DNA of 64,000 bases from Hyposmocoma kahamanoa (GCF_003589595.1 NW_020653200.1:4900528-4964527), one strand, 5' to 3'; positions 24,802 through 36,625 are shown, counted from the first letter of the stretch. Numbers and translations are program-made. Notes: a model not told the origin generated them from the sequence alone.

Positions 24802-25272
24802 CATCGAGTATTTTATTCAGAAACAGCGACGAAATGTCATTTAATTTGTTTGAAAATTATCCTGCCAAATCATTACTGCGCTCCGATTGGCCAGTCCGAA
24901 TTCGAAACAATTGACGGGTGTCGTCAATTGTTTTACTTCAAATTGACCAGTTTACCTTGAGCTTTGCTATAATGGACGAAAATTAAAGAATTACTTTTTA
25001 ATAACCGATGAAATGTGTTCCTACAACCCGAATGGAACAGCCCCCATAGTTATAGATATTATCTTTATTACAATAAATACAGAATATTTTTGGAATATAC
25101 GGAGACGTACATACAGGTCAGTTATTGACGCTGTACTATTTCAGCTTTCTAATTTGTGATTTCAGTGCAAACGTGAGTTGATATTTAAAAGTGATATAAG
25201 TGCTATTTTCCTGATGAGTTGCAAGGATGGATGGCCCTTATTTATTCTCTATTTGTGGTTATATATTCGATG
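24802..25272. mobile_element. MITE family M1, copy 3 (inverted)
   Basis: Inverted copy of the element at 9357-9812, with ends CATCGAGTATTTTATTCAG and GTGGTTATATATTCGATG. It is flanked by TTTGTCGT (24794-24801) and TTTGACGT (25273-25280), an 8-bp target duplication with one difference. It contains the same internal CAATTGACG palindrome as copy 1. Confidence 0.85.
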
Positions 25273-25362
25273 TTTGACGTCTATCACATCTTTCGGAATA
25301 CCAACGACGTTAAGGATAGGTATTGCATGATTATGAACAAAACATTGTAAGTGATTAACTAC

Positions 25363-25474
25363 CTTTCACTGGGAAGTAATACGGGATGCATCCACAAACC
25401 GTCTGCACAATTTCGATGCGCTGGTACACAACGCAGTTGTGGAACGAGTATTGCCGTAATGTGCCTAGCTTCAC
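25363..25474 (-). CDS. ppk: PPK exon 8: thumb, CGCIPYYFP
   Basis: Strong pyrimidine tract and acceptor (TTTTTTCTTTTAG) before GTG at 25474; donor AAAG|GTAGTT at 25363. Encodes residues 332-368: LRQYSFHNC then TVCGCIPYYFP. This is the thumb-domain Cys pattern (Y-S-x2-x-C ... C-x-C-x-P-Y-F-x-P) found in all PPKs. Phase 0 in, phase 1 out. A MITE copy ends about 90 bp from the exon's 3' side. Confidence 0.93.
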
Positions 25475-26726
25475 CTAAAAGAAAAAATAAAACACCAAAA
25501 GTGACCGTTTGTTGCTTGAAGCAGAAAATTTACTAACTGAACCTATCTGTCTATAATATAGATGTACTGGCTGGTTCTTCAAATTAGAAACTACGGCTTG
25601 AAAATATCGTCTATAACTTCCTAAAAGGGTATATGTGATCATCACCATACATGACACACGATGATTTACAGACTCTCTCACATAGAAATCAGTTATATTG
25701 GATACAATAGAATGAACAAGCACGTAGGTGGATGACCACTACAGCACAATCTTATGCCGTTTTCGAACCGGGGGTCAATTCAGAACCTTACGATAACACA
25801 ACACCCGAATCGAACGTCAAACTCGTATTCGAACCCGAACCGAAATGACGTCCCACCCGTACGATTACTCGAACTTCTCGACCGGCAAAGGCCACAAACG
25901 ATATTCAGAACACAGTTATCGAATGAAAGTTACCGAACGTTCTATTGTTTACAAAGCAAGAATATAATACGGAAATCTGTTATTATTTTAAATGAAATTT
26001 GGATTTTTAATTTATTTTAATGCAAGACTAAGGCATTCCTATATTCTACGCCTTTAAAGTCTTAAAATTGTATGTAAAAGGATTTTCATTTTTCTTATAA
26101 TCTACATATTTCACCGACTAACTCCGTAAACGCTGTTGGATAAAGATGTCGTATCCGAATCCGAATCGAACGTTTAACTCGAATGTTCTGAATAGCTCGG
26201 AAAGCGCCCTTCGATTAGAGAACGATGTCCAATCGAACGATTCGGTTAAGATATCTAAGAGTTCTGAATCGGGGTCCTGGTGGTCTACTCTCGTTCTCCG
26301 TCCGAAACAATTTCTGTCAAATAAGTAATACACGACCAAATTAAAAGCCAATGGGAATTATGAAGACTCATTCGCATCATGCGTCTTTTAATTTAGTCGA
26401 ATAATATATATTTCACAGTAATTGTTTAGGAGGGATTTCGGACAGAGAACAAGGTTACAGGGTCCAGATATGACAAGAAGTTCTGCCCTACTTATCGTAA
26501 CTAACACAATCAACGATTTTTAGCGAAATTGAGTTATAAACTTAACACTTAAAAATATGTAATAGACAACACCATATACGTTGCTCGGATCACAAAGTAA
26601 GTAACTAAAGCGCTTGTGTTATATAAAATGGAAACAACGACGATACTCACCACAAACTACCCAGACCCGATACGTTATAGAAAAGTTAGTTTTTCTAGAT
26701 TGACGCGGCCGGGGATCTATGCCAGG

Positions 26727-27080
26727 ACCTCAGAAATGTCGACACTATGTAAACAGTTGTACAATCCATTGCATTTGCACTTTGGTAACTTTAGAGATAT
26801 TGGCTCCTAAAGTATTTTTCTTTAAACTATCAATTGCGCTGTTTTGCTTAACAATAAAACTGATATTTAAAAAACCGTTTACAGGACCAGTTTTGCAAAT
26901 TTCAGATTTTGTTTAATTACCTCCGTGGTCGAGTGGTTTCACTGAAGAAAAAACAATGGTAGGACCTTAATGGCCTTATGCATCATGTGTCCAAAACTCA
27001 CACTTACATAATGTCGCTACATATTATGAAATCTTGATAATTACTGGTCGTAATATCTATTTTAAAAAGATGCGAGAAAT
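26727..27080. repeat. Dispersed repeat family R1, copy 2
   Basis: Shares long near-identical blocks with 29030-29290 (ATTGGCTCCTAAAGTATTTT, GCGCTGTTTTGCTTAACAAT, ATTACCTCCGTGGTCGAGTG), and its final part matches the first part of 2160-2640. A more diverged relative is at about 51960-52080. Confidence 0.65.
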
Positions 27081-27129
27081 TCTGGACTGTTAATAAGTAT
27101 AATTTAAATATTATAGCGTTGGTATATCG

Positions 27130-27363
27130 TTGCAAGTTGAATACTGCAGACTTACGTTTGATTTATGCTTCTTACATAAAATTATAAATAATGCAACATA
27201 TTCTCCACAAGTTTTGCAAAAAATTAACTTAACAATTTGTAAACGAAACAGTCCTTCCCTTAATTATGTTCCAATAAACCATATTCCTATCACAAATTTG
27301 GGTTTAAGTGCTCCTATAAATGGAGTTACCAAAAAATACAACAATCTATTTAAAATCAAATGA
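27130..27363 (+). pseudogene. LINE pol C-terminal fragment
   Basis: A short plus-strand frame reads LTFDLCFLHKIINN, SPQVLQKINL and APINGVTKKYNNL. It resembles the segment after the RT domain of CR1/Jockey-group LINEs (F-L-x-K-I-x-N, S-P-x-L-L-x-x-I, S-P-I...Y-N). No RT core is nearby, so this is a decayed fragment. Confidence 0.5.
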
Positions 27364-27659
27364 AAATATATTTTATTCAAAATTCGGTCTGATATGTTTT
27401 GTACCACGATACGTTAAATAACGATGAAAGCCCCTAAATAAATGAAGAATAAAAAAAACATTTATTTAAAATCTTATTGTAACGTAGGAATTAATATTTT
27501 TACTTTTTCTTTTTTAACGCACACGTAACGTTTAAGTATGGCGTATAATCTACCTTTAAACTTTGTAACCGTAACGTATAACTACTATTGTTGTTACTTC
27601 TTGTTCACTTTCCTATACAATAAATAATCTTATTATATTTTATTGCAACTTACGATGTT

Positions 27660-28090
27660 CTAATTTATAACCGACTTCAAAAAAGGAGGAGGGTCTCAAT
27701 TCGACGGTATGTTCTTTTTTTGTATGTATGTTACGCGATAACTCCGGTATTTGTGGACCGATTTTCATGATTCTTTTTTTGGTGGAAAGGGGGTACTTCC
27801 ATAGTGGTCCCATTTCATTTTGAAGAAAATCATCCACCTCGAAGGGGTGCTCACGCATGAAGTTTCATTTTTATAAATAGCGCCTAACTTTAATTTAGGA
27901 GCAATTACTTTAATGGTTGATTTTGCTATTTCTCCAATTCAAGGCGTTTTCTCTCAATATACTTTGAGTAGTGAGAACCGATTTTTATTATCTGCAGTGT
28001 CAAGTCCTGTATAGTGGCGAACTAGGAGATATTTCAATAAAACTTAGCAAATAGACGTAATTCCACGTACTTTTAAGGTCGGTTTTTTTA
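27660..28090. repeat. Dispersed lepidopteran-type repeat (ACCGACTTCAAAAAAGGAGG)
   Basis: Starts ACCGACTTCAAAAAAGGAGG and ends AAGGTCGGTTTTTT, its approximate inverse. The lead sequence, with TCTCAATTCGACGGTATG and TAACTCCGGTATTTGTGGAC, is of a type common across moth and butterfly genomes. Class is not certain from this copy. Confidence 0.6.
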
Positions 28091-28214
28091 GTACTGTGTA
28101 CTGAGATTATATAAATAAAATTTCATTAATCTTGCGGCAATAGCTGAAAGACAAACGATTACAGCCTAGTATTTAATAATTAATAGGCGTTAGTTAATTG
28201 TCCAAAAAAAATTC

Positions 28215-28560
28215 GACCATTATTGCAGCGGTATAAGGTTTACTTTCATTTCTTAAAACTAAAAATCTATTATGATAAGCAGAAAATACAAAATTTATTA
28301 AAATTAAATAAAACAAGACGTAACGATGATATGACACACAGACAATAAATGTAATATTACAGGTACGACTATAATTTTTGCACTCCAAAGTTGCAAAATA
28401 AGGCATATTTCTACGATTATCGAGGTTTTGGGTGAGATAATTGACAAGACCACAACGTACAAAGCGAAAATGGCGCACTGAGCTCAAGTATGTGGAACTG
28501 CGCGTTCTGTTGACATACGTGCCCCGCCCTGTAAGCACTTCTACTGTATTTATTGTTCGG
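28215..28560. repeat. Dispersed repeat family R1, copy 3
   Basis: Aligns with 2330-2630 (AACGTACAAAGCGAAAATGG and ACTGAGCTCAAGT). The minus-strand open frame here (28194-28595) has no recognisable domain and is a by-product of the repeat. Confidence 0.6.
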
Positions 28561-28751
28561 AGGGACAAACTGACATGATTTGGATGTAGAAACAAATATT
28601 TTTCGCGAATTGAAACAAGTGTCCTTGATAAAACTTGTTTATTTTTACTTCATGTTGCGTTTCAGCGCTAAAGTTTCTTCAGTAAGCCATAAAATTCAGC
28701 AAAGGAATAGACTTATCTATAATTATTAAAGGCATGCGAGTTTAATTTTAC

Positions 28752-28916
28752 CTCGTCGTTGTAATAGCATTGCCGTTCTTCAGGCGTAAACCACTTTACG
28801 CCGGGAGTAGAGTATGTCCTCTCTGGAGACAAAGCGATGAGGACTTCTGTAGACGGATTCACCAATCGGACAGGAGAATCAATGTCCGGCACGTTGTACG
28901 CATTGTCGATGAATAC
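28752..28916 (-). CDS. ppk: PPK exon 7: ectodomain up to first thumb Cys
   Basis: Acceptor CTATTAG before GTA at 28916; donor GACGAG|GTAAAA at 28752. Encodes residues 277-331. It starts VFIDNAYNVPD (family pattern V-x-I-H-x-x-x-x-x-P) and ends WFTPEERQCYYNDE, matching the R-x-C-x-F/Y-x-x-E signature that opens the thumb domain. Phase 0 on both sides. Confidence 0.93.
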
Positions 28917-29029
28917 CTAATAGAGTAAAAGCATATTAGAGTCTATATTAGCAGTTCGCGAATGCATAGGCGTTAGATTAGTGACGCGATAACAATAAAT
29001 TAACAACAATAATGTTGTCCTGTCCTGTC

Positions 29030-29290
29030 AATTATGGACCTCAGTGCAAACCATTGCATTTGCACTTTAGAGATATTGGCTCCTAAAGTATTTTTCTTTA
29101 AATTATCAGTTGCGCTGTTTTGCTTAACAATAAAACTGATATTTAAAAAACCGCATATAGATCCAGTTTCGCAGATTTCAGATTTTGTTTAATTACCTCC
29201 GTGGTCCAGTGGTTTCACTGACGAAAAAAACAATGGTAGGACCTTAATGGCCTTATGCCTCATGTCGCCAAAACTCACACCTACATAAAT
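29030..29290. repeat. Dispersed repeat family R1, copy 4
   Basis: Near-identical to 26760-27000 over most of its length, including the TACCTCCGTGG(T)C segment and AATGGTAGGACCTTAATGG. Confidence 0.65.
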
Positions 29291-29387
29291 AAATAATTAA
29301 CCACATAATTCAAAAAACACTATTTACTCCATTCAATGTTAACACTGATTAGTATAGTATTTTCGCACCACAATGACAAGCCGTGGG

Positions 29388-29510
29388 TAGCCTAACGATT
29401 TGACCTACCGCTTCTCAAGCAGAGGTCGCGGGTTCGAACCCGGGCTCGCACCTCTGAGTTTCTCGGAATTTATGTGCGAAATTTAGTTTATCATGTCTAT
29501 CATGAGCTCT
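29388..29510 (+). mobile_element. tRNA-derived SINE, plus strand, 5' part
   Basis: GGTAGCCTAACGATTTGACC (box A-like) and GGGTTCGAACCCG (box B) are spaced as in a tRNA gene, followed by the body CACCTCTGAGTTTCTCGGAA. The same head and body occur inverted at 51476-51742 and 43233-43358. The cloverleaf is imperfect and the tail is SINE body, so it is not a functional tRNA gene. Confidence 0.7.
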
Positions 29511-30831
29511 TCATTGATGGAAAACATCACGATAACGATTTCAGACAGGCGCCAATACACTAAAAATTTTATATTGCTCATTCGTCCGCCTGTCACCTGG
29601 AATCTGTCTGGAATCAGCCCCCAATACCTTACCTATATGTCGGGAGTTGAAAACATGCAAATATTTATTAAGTTTTTATGTTCTCAAACTTGGGAGCGGT
29701 ACGAGTCAAACCAGTATATTGATATATATTATGTAAGAATCATCAGCTTTTGCCACAGGAGGTGCGACGTCAAGTTGCAGACCTAGTATTTTTACGAAAA
29801 ATTGCTTTTGGTGCCGTGGACTCCCCGGAACTCGTGTCCAAGATTTCTCTTGGAGCCCCTACAAAGACCCTTTGGTTTAATTAACTTCTGTGCGTACCTC
29901 TGGCCTCTTTGAACTAAGCGTGGGAGGTAATAGCAACAATATAAGTATTGTCCAAGCAAGTCGATATTGACCTTCTTCACACTAGTGTTGCATCGGCAAA
30001 GCGTCTTATTAATAGTTTGTTTTTTGGCGACTAGGTAATTACTAAGTGTCGCGAATATGTCATCACCTGAACGAGAATGGTATAGTTACTAGTTATATAT
30101 TTATAATTTAATGCTTATTAATCAATTTAATGTGTGTCAATTGGTGAGGTCCTAAAATTGGAGCCGTATCCGTATACCTGCCTTTTCACCATTATACACA
30201 GACATAATACATAATAGTATATGTTATGGACCTCAGCGCTCCTACTACCGCCTGCACATTATACAATACACAGTATTTGCTAATGACAATTATCAAAGAT
30301 TACACAGCACATTGGTCTGTTATCAAAATATAATACAACGAAAACAAAAATCATAGTTAAATAAAACAGCGCTTGAAAAGCTTAACTTTAAAACAATGAC
30401 AATAAATCAAAACACTGATATAATACATGTATGCATTTTAAAAGCTTAAAACATTTTGAGACACACACCTTAAACTGCTTACGTCCGTTCCTACTGCTAA
30501 AGGTCAATTGCCTCATACAGTAGATAACTCGATAAAATCCGCTTATATACTTTACATTGATTAATTACGGTGATGAACGGGTAACTTGACATATCTGATG
30601 AAAAATGGGCGTTCGAAGGTACATACCTATCGTGTCGGCAATATTTATTTGTAGGCGACATTGACGCGGTGTCGATGATTGAACTATAAGGGCCTACTAC
30701 TAGCAAGGAATACCTTTGTTTCACATATTGTATTATATGATTATTGCGCTTTGAAGCTACCTATTGTCCTGGATTACCTGTAACCTCCGGGTTATATTCC
30801 GGTAAAGGGATAAGCATAATTAAATACGCAC

Positions 30832-30964
30832 TAGAGTTCCTTGTGAAGCGATGGCTGCACTGTAGTAGTCTTCAACGTTAGGGTTGACAAGGATGGTAAG
30901 GGCAGTCTGGTAACCACACGACGCCACTCGTCGCGGCATCTCCGCTTGAAACGCTTCCCGAACC
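30832..30964 (-). CDS. ppk: PPK exon 6: ectodomain, GYQTALTILV segment
   Basis: Acceptor ATGCAG at 30965 and following; donor CTA|GTGCGT at 30832 (non-consensus but GT). Encodes residues 233-276, including CGYQTALTILVNP and EDYYSAAIASQGTL. These correspond to the family's G-L-x-V-x-L strand and the D-Y-Y-A...G-x-x-V segment that precedes the thumb. Phase 2 in and phase 0 out match exons 5 and 7. Two other open frames over the same bases are shadows. Confidence 0.85.
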
Positions 30965-31369
30965 CTGCATGCATAAAGTCCACAAACATATCCGAATTAC
31001 ATAAGCATAAACAATGTTTAAACAAACGCTATAACGTTTTAAAATGTAGGCAAAGTATAGTAACAAAGTGTGCCTCATACATTTGTTAAAGTTTGATGAG
31101 TAAAATGTAGCTAATGTTATCCTATTAATAAAAACCAAGGAAATCGTGTGCATTCTCAAATGTGAACAAGAGTTTACAACTCCGTAATCCGTCTGACGTA
31201 AACGAAAAAGTCCCAAATCTGAATCACGCGCATCGCGACAGTCGGCGTCGCTTGACATTCAATTAAATTCACATGACGAGCATGTTGATACGACGATCAT
31301 TATTATACTCTATAAAGCTCGATTAACACTGACTGACTGACTGACTGATGTAGTCACTTAGATAATTTG

Positions 31370-33720
31370 TTCTCCCAGAAGGAGTCGCGGTGGGTCAAAA
31401 TGAAGTACCTGAAAAATCCGAAACCTTCGAAAAGTGGACTGCATCAGGTAGATACCCAGCTGCGCGGCGAAAGTATAATACCTAAGGGAAGGGTCGTGGA
31501 ACTAAAATTGACCCGCCATCTTGGGCAGTTTCTACCGGAAGTGAAAAAAATTCGAAATTCGAAAAAACAAGATGGCCGCCATACAAACTTCTGAGCCTTA
31601 TAGCTCGACAAGTATTGGAGATTTAGCTCGACCAAATGTCATAGAGGGCGGCGGGGGCCAACTGCCGTTGATAAAAATTTTTCAAGATGGCCGACCCAAA
31701 ATGGCTGCTCAAAAAAAAGTGATCCGATCCAAATAAAATTTGGCATGCGGCCGTGTATGGGGGCCCGCAATACGAATATGCGATTGAAATTTTGATTCTG
31801 CCATTTTCCAAGATGGCCGCCATACATGTGAATTTTCTGCCCTTTGGCGTCATTTTTCTCCCAGAAGGAGGGCGAGACGGTAAAAATGATGTACGGGAGT
31901 AGTAGTCGAATGGGGTTGGTGAGTTTCAAAAGGTACCGTAATCTTCGGAAAGTGCTCAGCATCAGGTGGGTCCCCAGCAGCCCGGCGATTAACAAATAAA
32001 TGTTTATCCACACCCTGGGCATTTTTTACCGGGAGCGAAAAAAATTAGAAATTCGAAAAATAAAACGGTCGCATTACAAATTTCGGGGGCCGGTATCTCA
32101 GTACCTATTGGAGATAGGTAGATCGTATTCGAACGAATATTGTAGAGAGCGACAGGATCTACCTGGCTGTAGAAATTATTTTTTCAAAACGGCCTATCCT
32201 GGATGGCCGCCCGTCCACGGTCCCCTATGTTACGAGGCCTTCGTCTCGGCGAGTATTGAAGATAGATTAGAGGTGTTCAAACAAGTGTTATACAGAATAG
32301 TACGATCCAACTGCAGGTAAAAAAAAATTCAAGATGGCGAATTCAAAATCGCGGCCCGAAATAAAAGTTTATTTCCGCGATTTTGATTTTGAATTTGGAG
32401 TACTTACTCCAAACCGAAATCTGACATCCGATCGTGTATGGAGGTTCATAGTATGTATCTGCGAACAAAATTTGGATTCCGCGATTTTCCAAGATGACCG
32501 CCGTACAAGTGAATTTTCAGTTGTTTGACCAGCATTTTTTTTCCCAGAAGAAGAGCGGATGTATAAGAGTCACATATGCGAATAATAGTTGGGTAGATTT
32601 GGTGAGTATCAGAAAGTACCAAAGCCTCCGAAAAGTGCTCCGCATCGGATAGGACCCCAGCTACCCGGTCAAAGTATACGTCTTAACCCTAAGGTCTCCA
32701 AACAAATGTTACTCCACACCCTAGGCAGTGTTTACAGGCATTGAAAAATATTTTAAATTCGAAAAACAAAATATAAATAAAATTTTGGGGGACTATGTCT
32801 CCGAAACTATGAGATAGGTAAATTATGTTCAAACTAATGTCTGAGTGGGCGATGGGAGCCAATCGGCTGTCAATTTTTTTTAAATGTCCTTGAATGATTC
32901 AAGATGGCGGCCAGCCAAAAAACTCCGATCGTGCTGAAATTTGGCACTTGGCCTTGTATAGTACAGACCCACAATACGAAATTGTGTTTGTGATTTTATG
33001 ATCACGCCATTTTGCAATATGGCCGCCGTACACTTTCCACCGTCCAACATCGTTGTTCTCCTAGAACGAATGAAGGTGTTTTAAATAAATGTACAAGGAT
33101 TGTGTTAACTGCGAATTTTGAATACCAAAAACCCAAAACATTCAAGACGTGGTCTGCATCAGGTAGGACACCAGCTGCCCGGCCAAAGCTTCAGAGATGG
33201 GTGTATGGCTTTCGAGCAAAAACTGTCAAAGATCCTGATCAGGTTCTACCGGAACCAAAAATGTTCCAATGTGGCGAATCCAAGAAAGCCACCAAATAAA
33301 AATTGACTTTACTGAATCTTCGCAACTATTGATGATATACGAGTAGTTTCTTCTAAAGTATATAAGGATACTACTTGATGCGATTATACCTAGTACCTGG
33401 CTCCCTCCCACCCAAATAAACCTAACTAAAACAATCACCAATGAAACCAAAGTAATTACCAACCGACTGACGAAATCTTTTCTAAATTTAAAGTCACAAG
33501 CCTCACACATAGGCCTCGCGGGCCGCCTTAGCGGCCCAGCGCAATATGCAACATCCAAGTCTCCGTGATAAACGGCCCGGTCAAAGCATGAGAGATGGGT
33601 GGGTGGGGGACTTTCAAACAAAATTTGTCAATGACTCTGATCAGGTTCTACTGGGATTTGGAAAAATTTTCCAATGTGGCAAATTCAAGATGGCCGCCAT
33701 AAACAATTGACTTTTCTAAA
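31370..33720. repeat. Degenerate tandem array, units about 0.5-0.7 kb, AAGATGGCCGCC-rich
   Basis: Unit starts marked by TTCTCCCAGAAGGAG-like sequence recur at about 31370, 31857, 32541 and 33056. Each unit carries the blocks AAAGTGxxCxGCATCAGGTAG, CxGCCCGGC, ATTCGAAATTCGAAAAA and CAAGATGGCCGCCATAC in order. A fifth partial unit is at 33575-33720. Divergence between units is high, so the array is old. Confidence 0.8.
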
Positions 33721-34032
33721 TATTCGCAGATCCCTTCCACTCAAATTCAACCGAAAGGGATTCTTTACTGAAATATAAAGTTTAACTCCCAATTTGCCAC
33801 AAGATATAAAGATAGGGCTATCTTGCGCCATCTAGTTATATATATATATATAAAGCTACAAGTTCTTACTCACTGATAGAAATAGAACGTATACTTCCCA
33901 ATATGGTGGGGAAAAAAAACATTTATGCCGTTGTACGCGGATGGGCTCCAAAGCAAAGAATCAAATATGAGAGGACCTGAATATGGAAAATATGAAAAAG
34001 TGATCAACGGCCTGCAAAACCTTTATAGGTTT

Positions 34033-34080
34033 TGCACAAACATTGTGTCCATTATTATTAATGGACACAATATTTGTGCA
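34033..34080. repeat. 48-bp hairpin
   Basis: TGCACAAACATTGTGTCCAT and its inverse ATGGACACAATATTTGTGCA (one mismatch in 22-bp arms) with a loop of about 4 bases. It lies between the two tandem arrays. Confidence 0.8.
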
Positions 34081-34099
34081 TTTTTATGAGGTACACCCT

Positions 34100-35190
34100 G
34101 GTCAATTTCCGCTGAAAGTACAAAATGTTCGAAATTCAAATAAATAAGATGGCCGCCATACAAATTTCAAAGCCTCCTATCACGGAAACTATTAGAGATA
34201 GGTAGGACGTGCTCGAAGAAATGTCATAGAGGGTAACACTGGTCAACTGCCTAGGTTAAAAAAATTCAACCTAAGGCCGAATAAAAACTTGCGTCGATCC
34301 GGCTAAAATTGGCACGGGGGTCTTTAGCAGTCCTTAATCATAATTTGGGGTCAAAAGTTTCTTTTCGCTATATTTTTATATGGCTGCCATATAAGTGTTT
34401 TTTTTTCTTTTAAATAGCTGCCGAAAAAAATTTGCTCTGATTCGGCTGAAAATTGGCACGTGAAGGCCTCTAGAAGTGCGGATAATAATTTGTACTCAAA
34501 ATTTGTTTTTCGCCATTTTCAAATATGGCTGTCATAGAAGCGTTCGTTGGCGGCAGAAAAAAAATTGCATAAATCCCTTCGAAAATTAGCATATATATAG
34601 GGGTCTCTAGGAGTGCTTGACAATAATTTGTGATCAAAATTGGTTTTTCACCATTTTTGAACATGGCCGCCAAACAAGCGTTTATAAAAATTAGCTCTAA
34701 TTCAACTGAAAATCGGTATGTGGGGGTCTCCATAGGTTTTTGATAATAATTTGCGGTCAAAATTTATTTCTCGCTTTTTTTCAATATGGCTGCCATACAA
34801 ACTCTTTTAGCGGCAGATAAAAATTTGCTCTAATTCGATTGAAAATGGACACGTTGGAATCTCTATGAGTGTGTAATAATAATTAGCGGTTAAAATTTAG
34901 TTTTCACTATTGCTGCCATACAAACTTTTTTGGCAATAGACAAAAATTTCTTCTAATTCGACTGAAAATGGCATGGCTTCAATCATAATTTGGGGTAAAA
35001 ATTTTGTTTCCGTCGTTTTTTATGTACAAATAGCCGTAATTTTTTATGTAAATGGCTGTTGAAAAAAGTTGCTTTGCTCGCACTGAATCTTGATACGAAA
35101 AGATTTCTAAGATTGTTTGATAATAATTAGCGGTCAAAATATATTTTTGCTATTTTTAAATATGGCCGCCATTAAAGAGCTATTAAATTT
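34100..35190. repeat. Degenerate tandem array, unit about 125-150 bp
   Basis: Seven to eight units, each with TTGCTCTAATTCGACTGAAAAT-like, GGCACGTGGGGGTCTCTA-like, GATAATAATTTGCGGTCAAA and ATATGGCCGCCATACAA-like blocks. Unit ends lie near 34149, 34380, 34525, 34663, 34784, 34912 and 35160. It appears related to the last part of the larger units at 31370-33720. Confidence 0.8.
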
Positions 35191-35695
35191 TTTTTTAAAC
35201 AAAGTCATAAGTGCCGAGACAGTATGCCGAGGTCCGCGGAGGGCGAAGCCCGAGGCGTCCGCACGCCTTCGCATGGAGGTAATATACGGAGGTGTAATAG
35301 ATTACGAGTACATCCATTTTCTTGAAAGCGATGCCAAATAGAAGTATTTTGGGGGAAAAAATGCCAAATTACTGCCGAATTTCCTGTACTATAAATATAC
35401 TCAGACCAAAACCAACTTAGAAACCAACTTAGTTCGTTTCTTAAATTGGCCCAAATCGGGAATCGGCCTCCTCATCAAGAGCTCATAGTACTAACAGCTG
35501 TGCTACCGAAGAGCATGAGCACACCCCGCAAACTTAACACAACAAAGACCGAAATTTAACCATGAACTTTAACATTTAATCTGAAATTTGGTTTAAAATG
35601 AACCTGTAAAAGATTTAATACACAGGAACCGACATGAGAATGTGCAGGAGCTACAAACTGAACTTAGACGTATTATTTTAATATTCACCATGAAA

Positions 35696-35980
35696 CATTG
35701 ACTTACAATTATACGGACGTCGGGTCCGCGCTAAAAGTGTCCGAACTTATAGGGAGTTAAAACCGTATACAGAGCGTCATTCACGCTTTAGTCTTCGTTT
35801 GTTCGACTGACAGCGAAGCAAGCAAAATTAGACAGTACTACGATGACATTACAATTTAAATTCAACGTTTTAGCTTTTTCATATTCCTTTACATGTCACT
35901 ACGTTTAAATAGGTTAACTTGGGACATTTTTTTCGTGGTGTTTGTATTAGACCTGTCGTCCATTTGTTTGTAAGTCAATG
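35696..35980. mobile_element. MITE family M2, copy 1 (perfect 8-bp duplication)
   Basis: 285 bp with inverted ends CATTGACTTACAATTATACGGACG and the inverse of CATTGACTTACAAACAAATGGACG. Flanked on both sides by CCATGAAA (35688-35695 and 35981-35988), a perfect 8-bp target duplication, pointing to hAT or P-type mobilisation. Non-coding. Copy 2 at 40311-40596 is almost identical. Confidence 0.9.
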
Positions 35981-36476
35981 CCATGAAAAGATAAATAAGT
36001 CAACAGGAAGCGAAATTATGAAAAGAGTGAGAATTTGTATTCTACAGAATGGGACACATTTTGAGCATTTGATAAATTAAATTGATAGTAAGTTGCAGTT
36101 AAATGTTCCTATTTTTTTATTAAATGTAAAATATCAGGGTGTTCCTTTTATATAAGATGCTATATTATTTAGAAGATAACAATTCTTATGATAGAGGCTT
36201 TAGATCAGTATAGTAAAATTACAAGTATTTGTTTTTTCACATTTAGCGGGTTCGATTCTCGATTCAGACCGGCGATTTAAAAATCTTTGAATGCAGTTCG
36301 AATTGTTTTTAAAATGAAAACAAAGTTTTCTTTCACAAAAATTTTCTATCTATGGTATTTAAGGTACTTCCCCTCCGTGTGGCATAGCCACGACACGCCC
36401 CGTATATACATATATATATATATATGGACGCATTAAGTGTTTTTAAGTGGACTCGGGCTACATTATAATATCTTAC

Positions 36477-36625
36477 ATTTTACTAGATTCAACGCCAAAG
36501 TAGTTGAAGGTGCAGCACAGGCTGAAGTAGGTAAATACTTGCTGGAAAAGCAAGTCACAACGGTACAAGGTATTCTTCCACATGCATCTCTCCAGAAGAT
36601 CATTGCAAGATGCCGCAGATGAAAG
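36477..36625 (-). CDS. ppk: PPK exon 5: Cys-rich ectodomain, CCTFN motif
   Basis: Acceptor ACTTGCAG at 36626 and following; donor AAAAT|GTAAGA at 36477. Encodes residues 183-231. It contains SCNDLLERCMW, then YRCDLLF and SLCCTFNYF. These match the PPK pattern C-x-D-x-L-x2-C-x-W, C-x3-F and G-x-C-x-T-F-N, with Ser-Leu replacing the usual Gly before the Cys. Phase 0 in, phase 2 out. A longer shadow frame overlaps the same bases but has no homology. Confidence 0.9.

Larger units (their letters stand above)
23835..25362. other. PPK intron 8
   Basis: 1.5-kb intron with palindromic repeat R2 copy 2 (24505-24700) and MITE M1 copy 3 (24802-25272). A short plus frame at 24067-24303 has no identifiable domain. 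Confidence 0.6.
25475..28751. other. PPK intron 7
   Basis: 3.3-kb intron with R1 copies, a LINE remnant (27130-27363) and a repeat at 27660-28090. At 25754-26330 short overlapping frames on both strands derive from a diverged repeat of ATCCGAATCCGAATCGAACG-like sequence. No other exon was found in phase. Confidence 0.55.
28917..30831. other. PPK intron 6
   Basis: 1.9-kb intron with an R1 copy (29030-29290) and a tRNA-headed SINE (29388-29510). The rest is unassigned AT-rich sequence. Confidence 0.6.
30965..36476. other. PPK intron 5 with tandem arrays
   Basis: 5.5-kb intron mostly occupied by degenerate tandem arrays (31370-33720 and 34100-35190). It includes an (ACTG)n run at 31329-31348 and MITE M2 copy 1 (35696-35980). 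All open frames here are by-products of the repeats. Confidence 0.65.

Noticed and set aside
29388..29460. tRNA-like boxes A and B
   Set aside because: The same head with a common body occurs three times, and the cloverleaf stems do not pair well; it is a SINE head, not a tRNA gene.
31639..32022. Open frames of 100-130 codons in the tandem arrays
   Set aside because: They follow the repeat units on both strands and are not conserved between units.
34033..34080. 48-bp hairpin as a microRNA precursor
   Set aside because: It is shorter than a typical precursor, has an almost perfect stem without the usual bulges and lies in repeat DNA; no evidence beyond folding.
36240..36275. Isolated GGGTTCGATTCTCG box B-like sequence
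   Set aside because: No box A at proper spacing and no tRNA fold.
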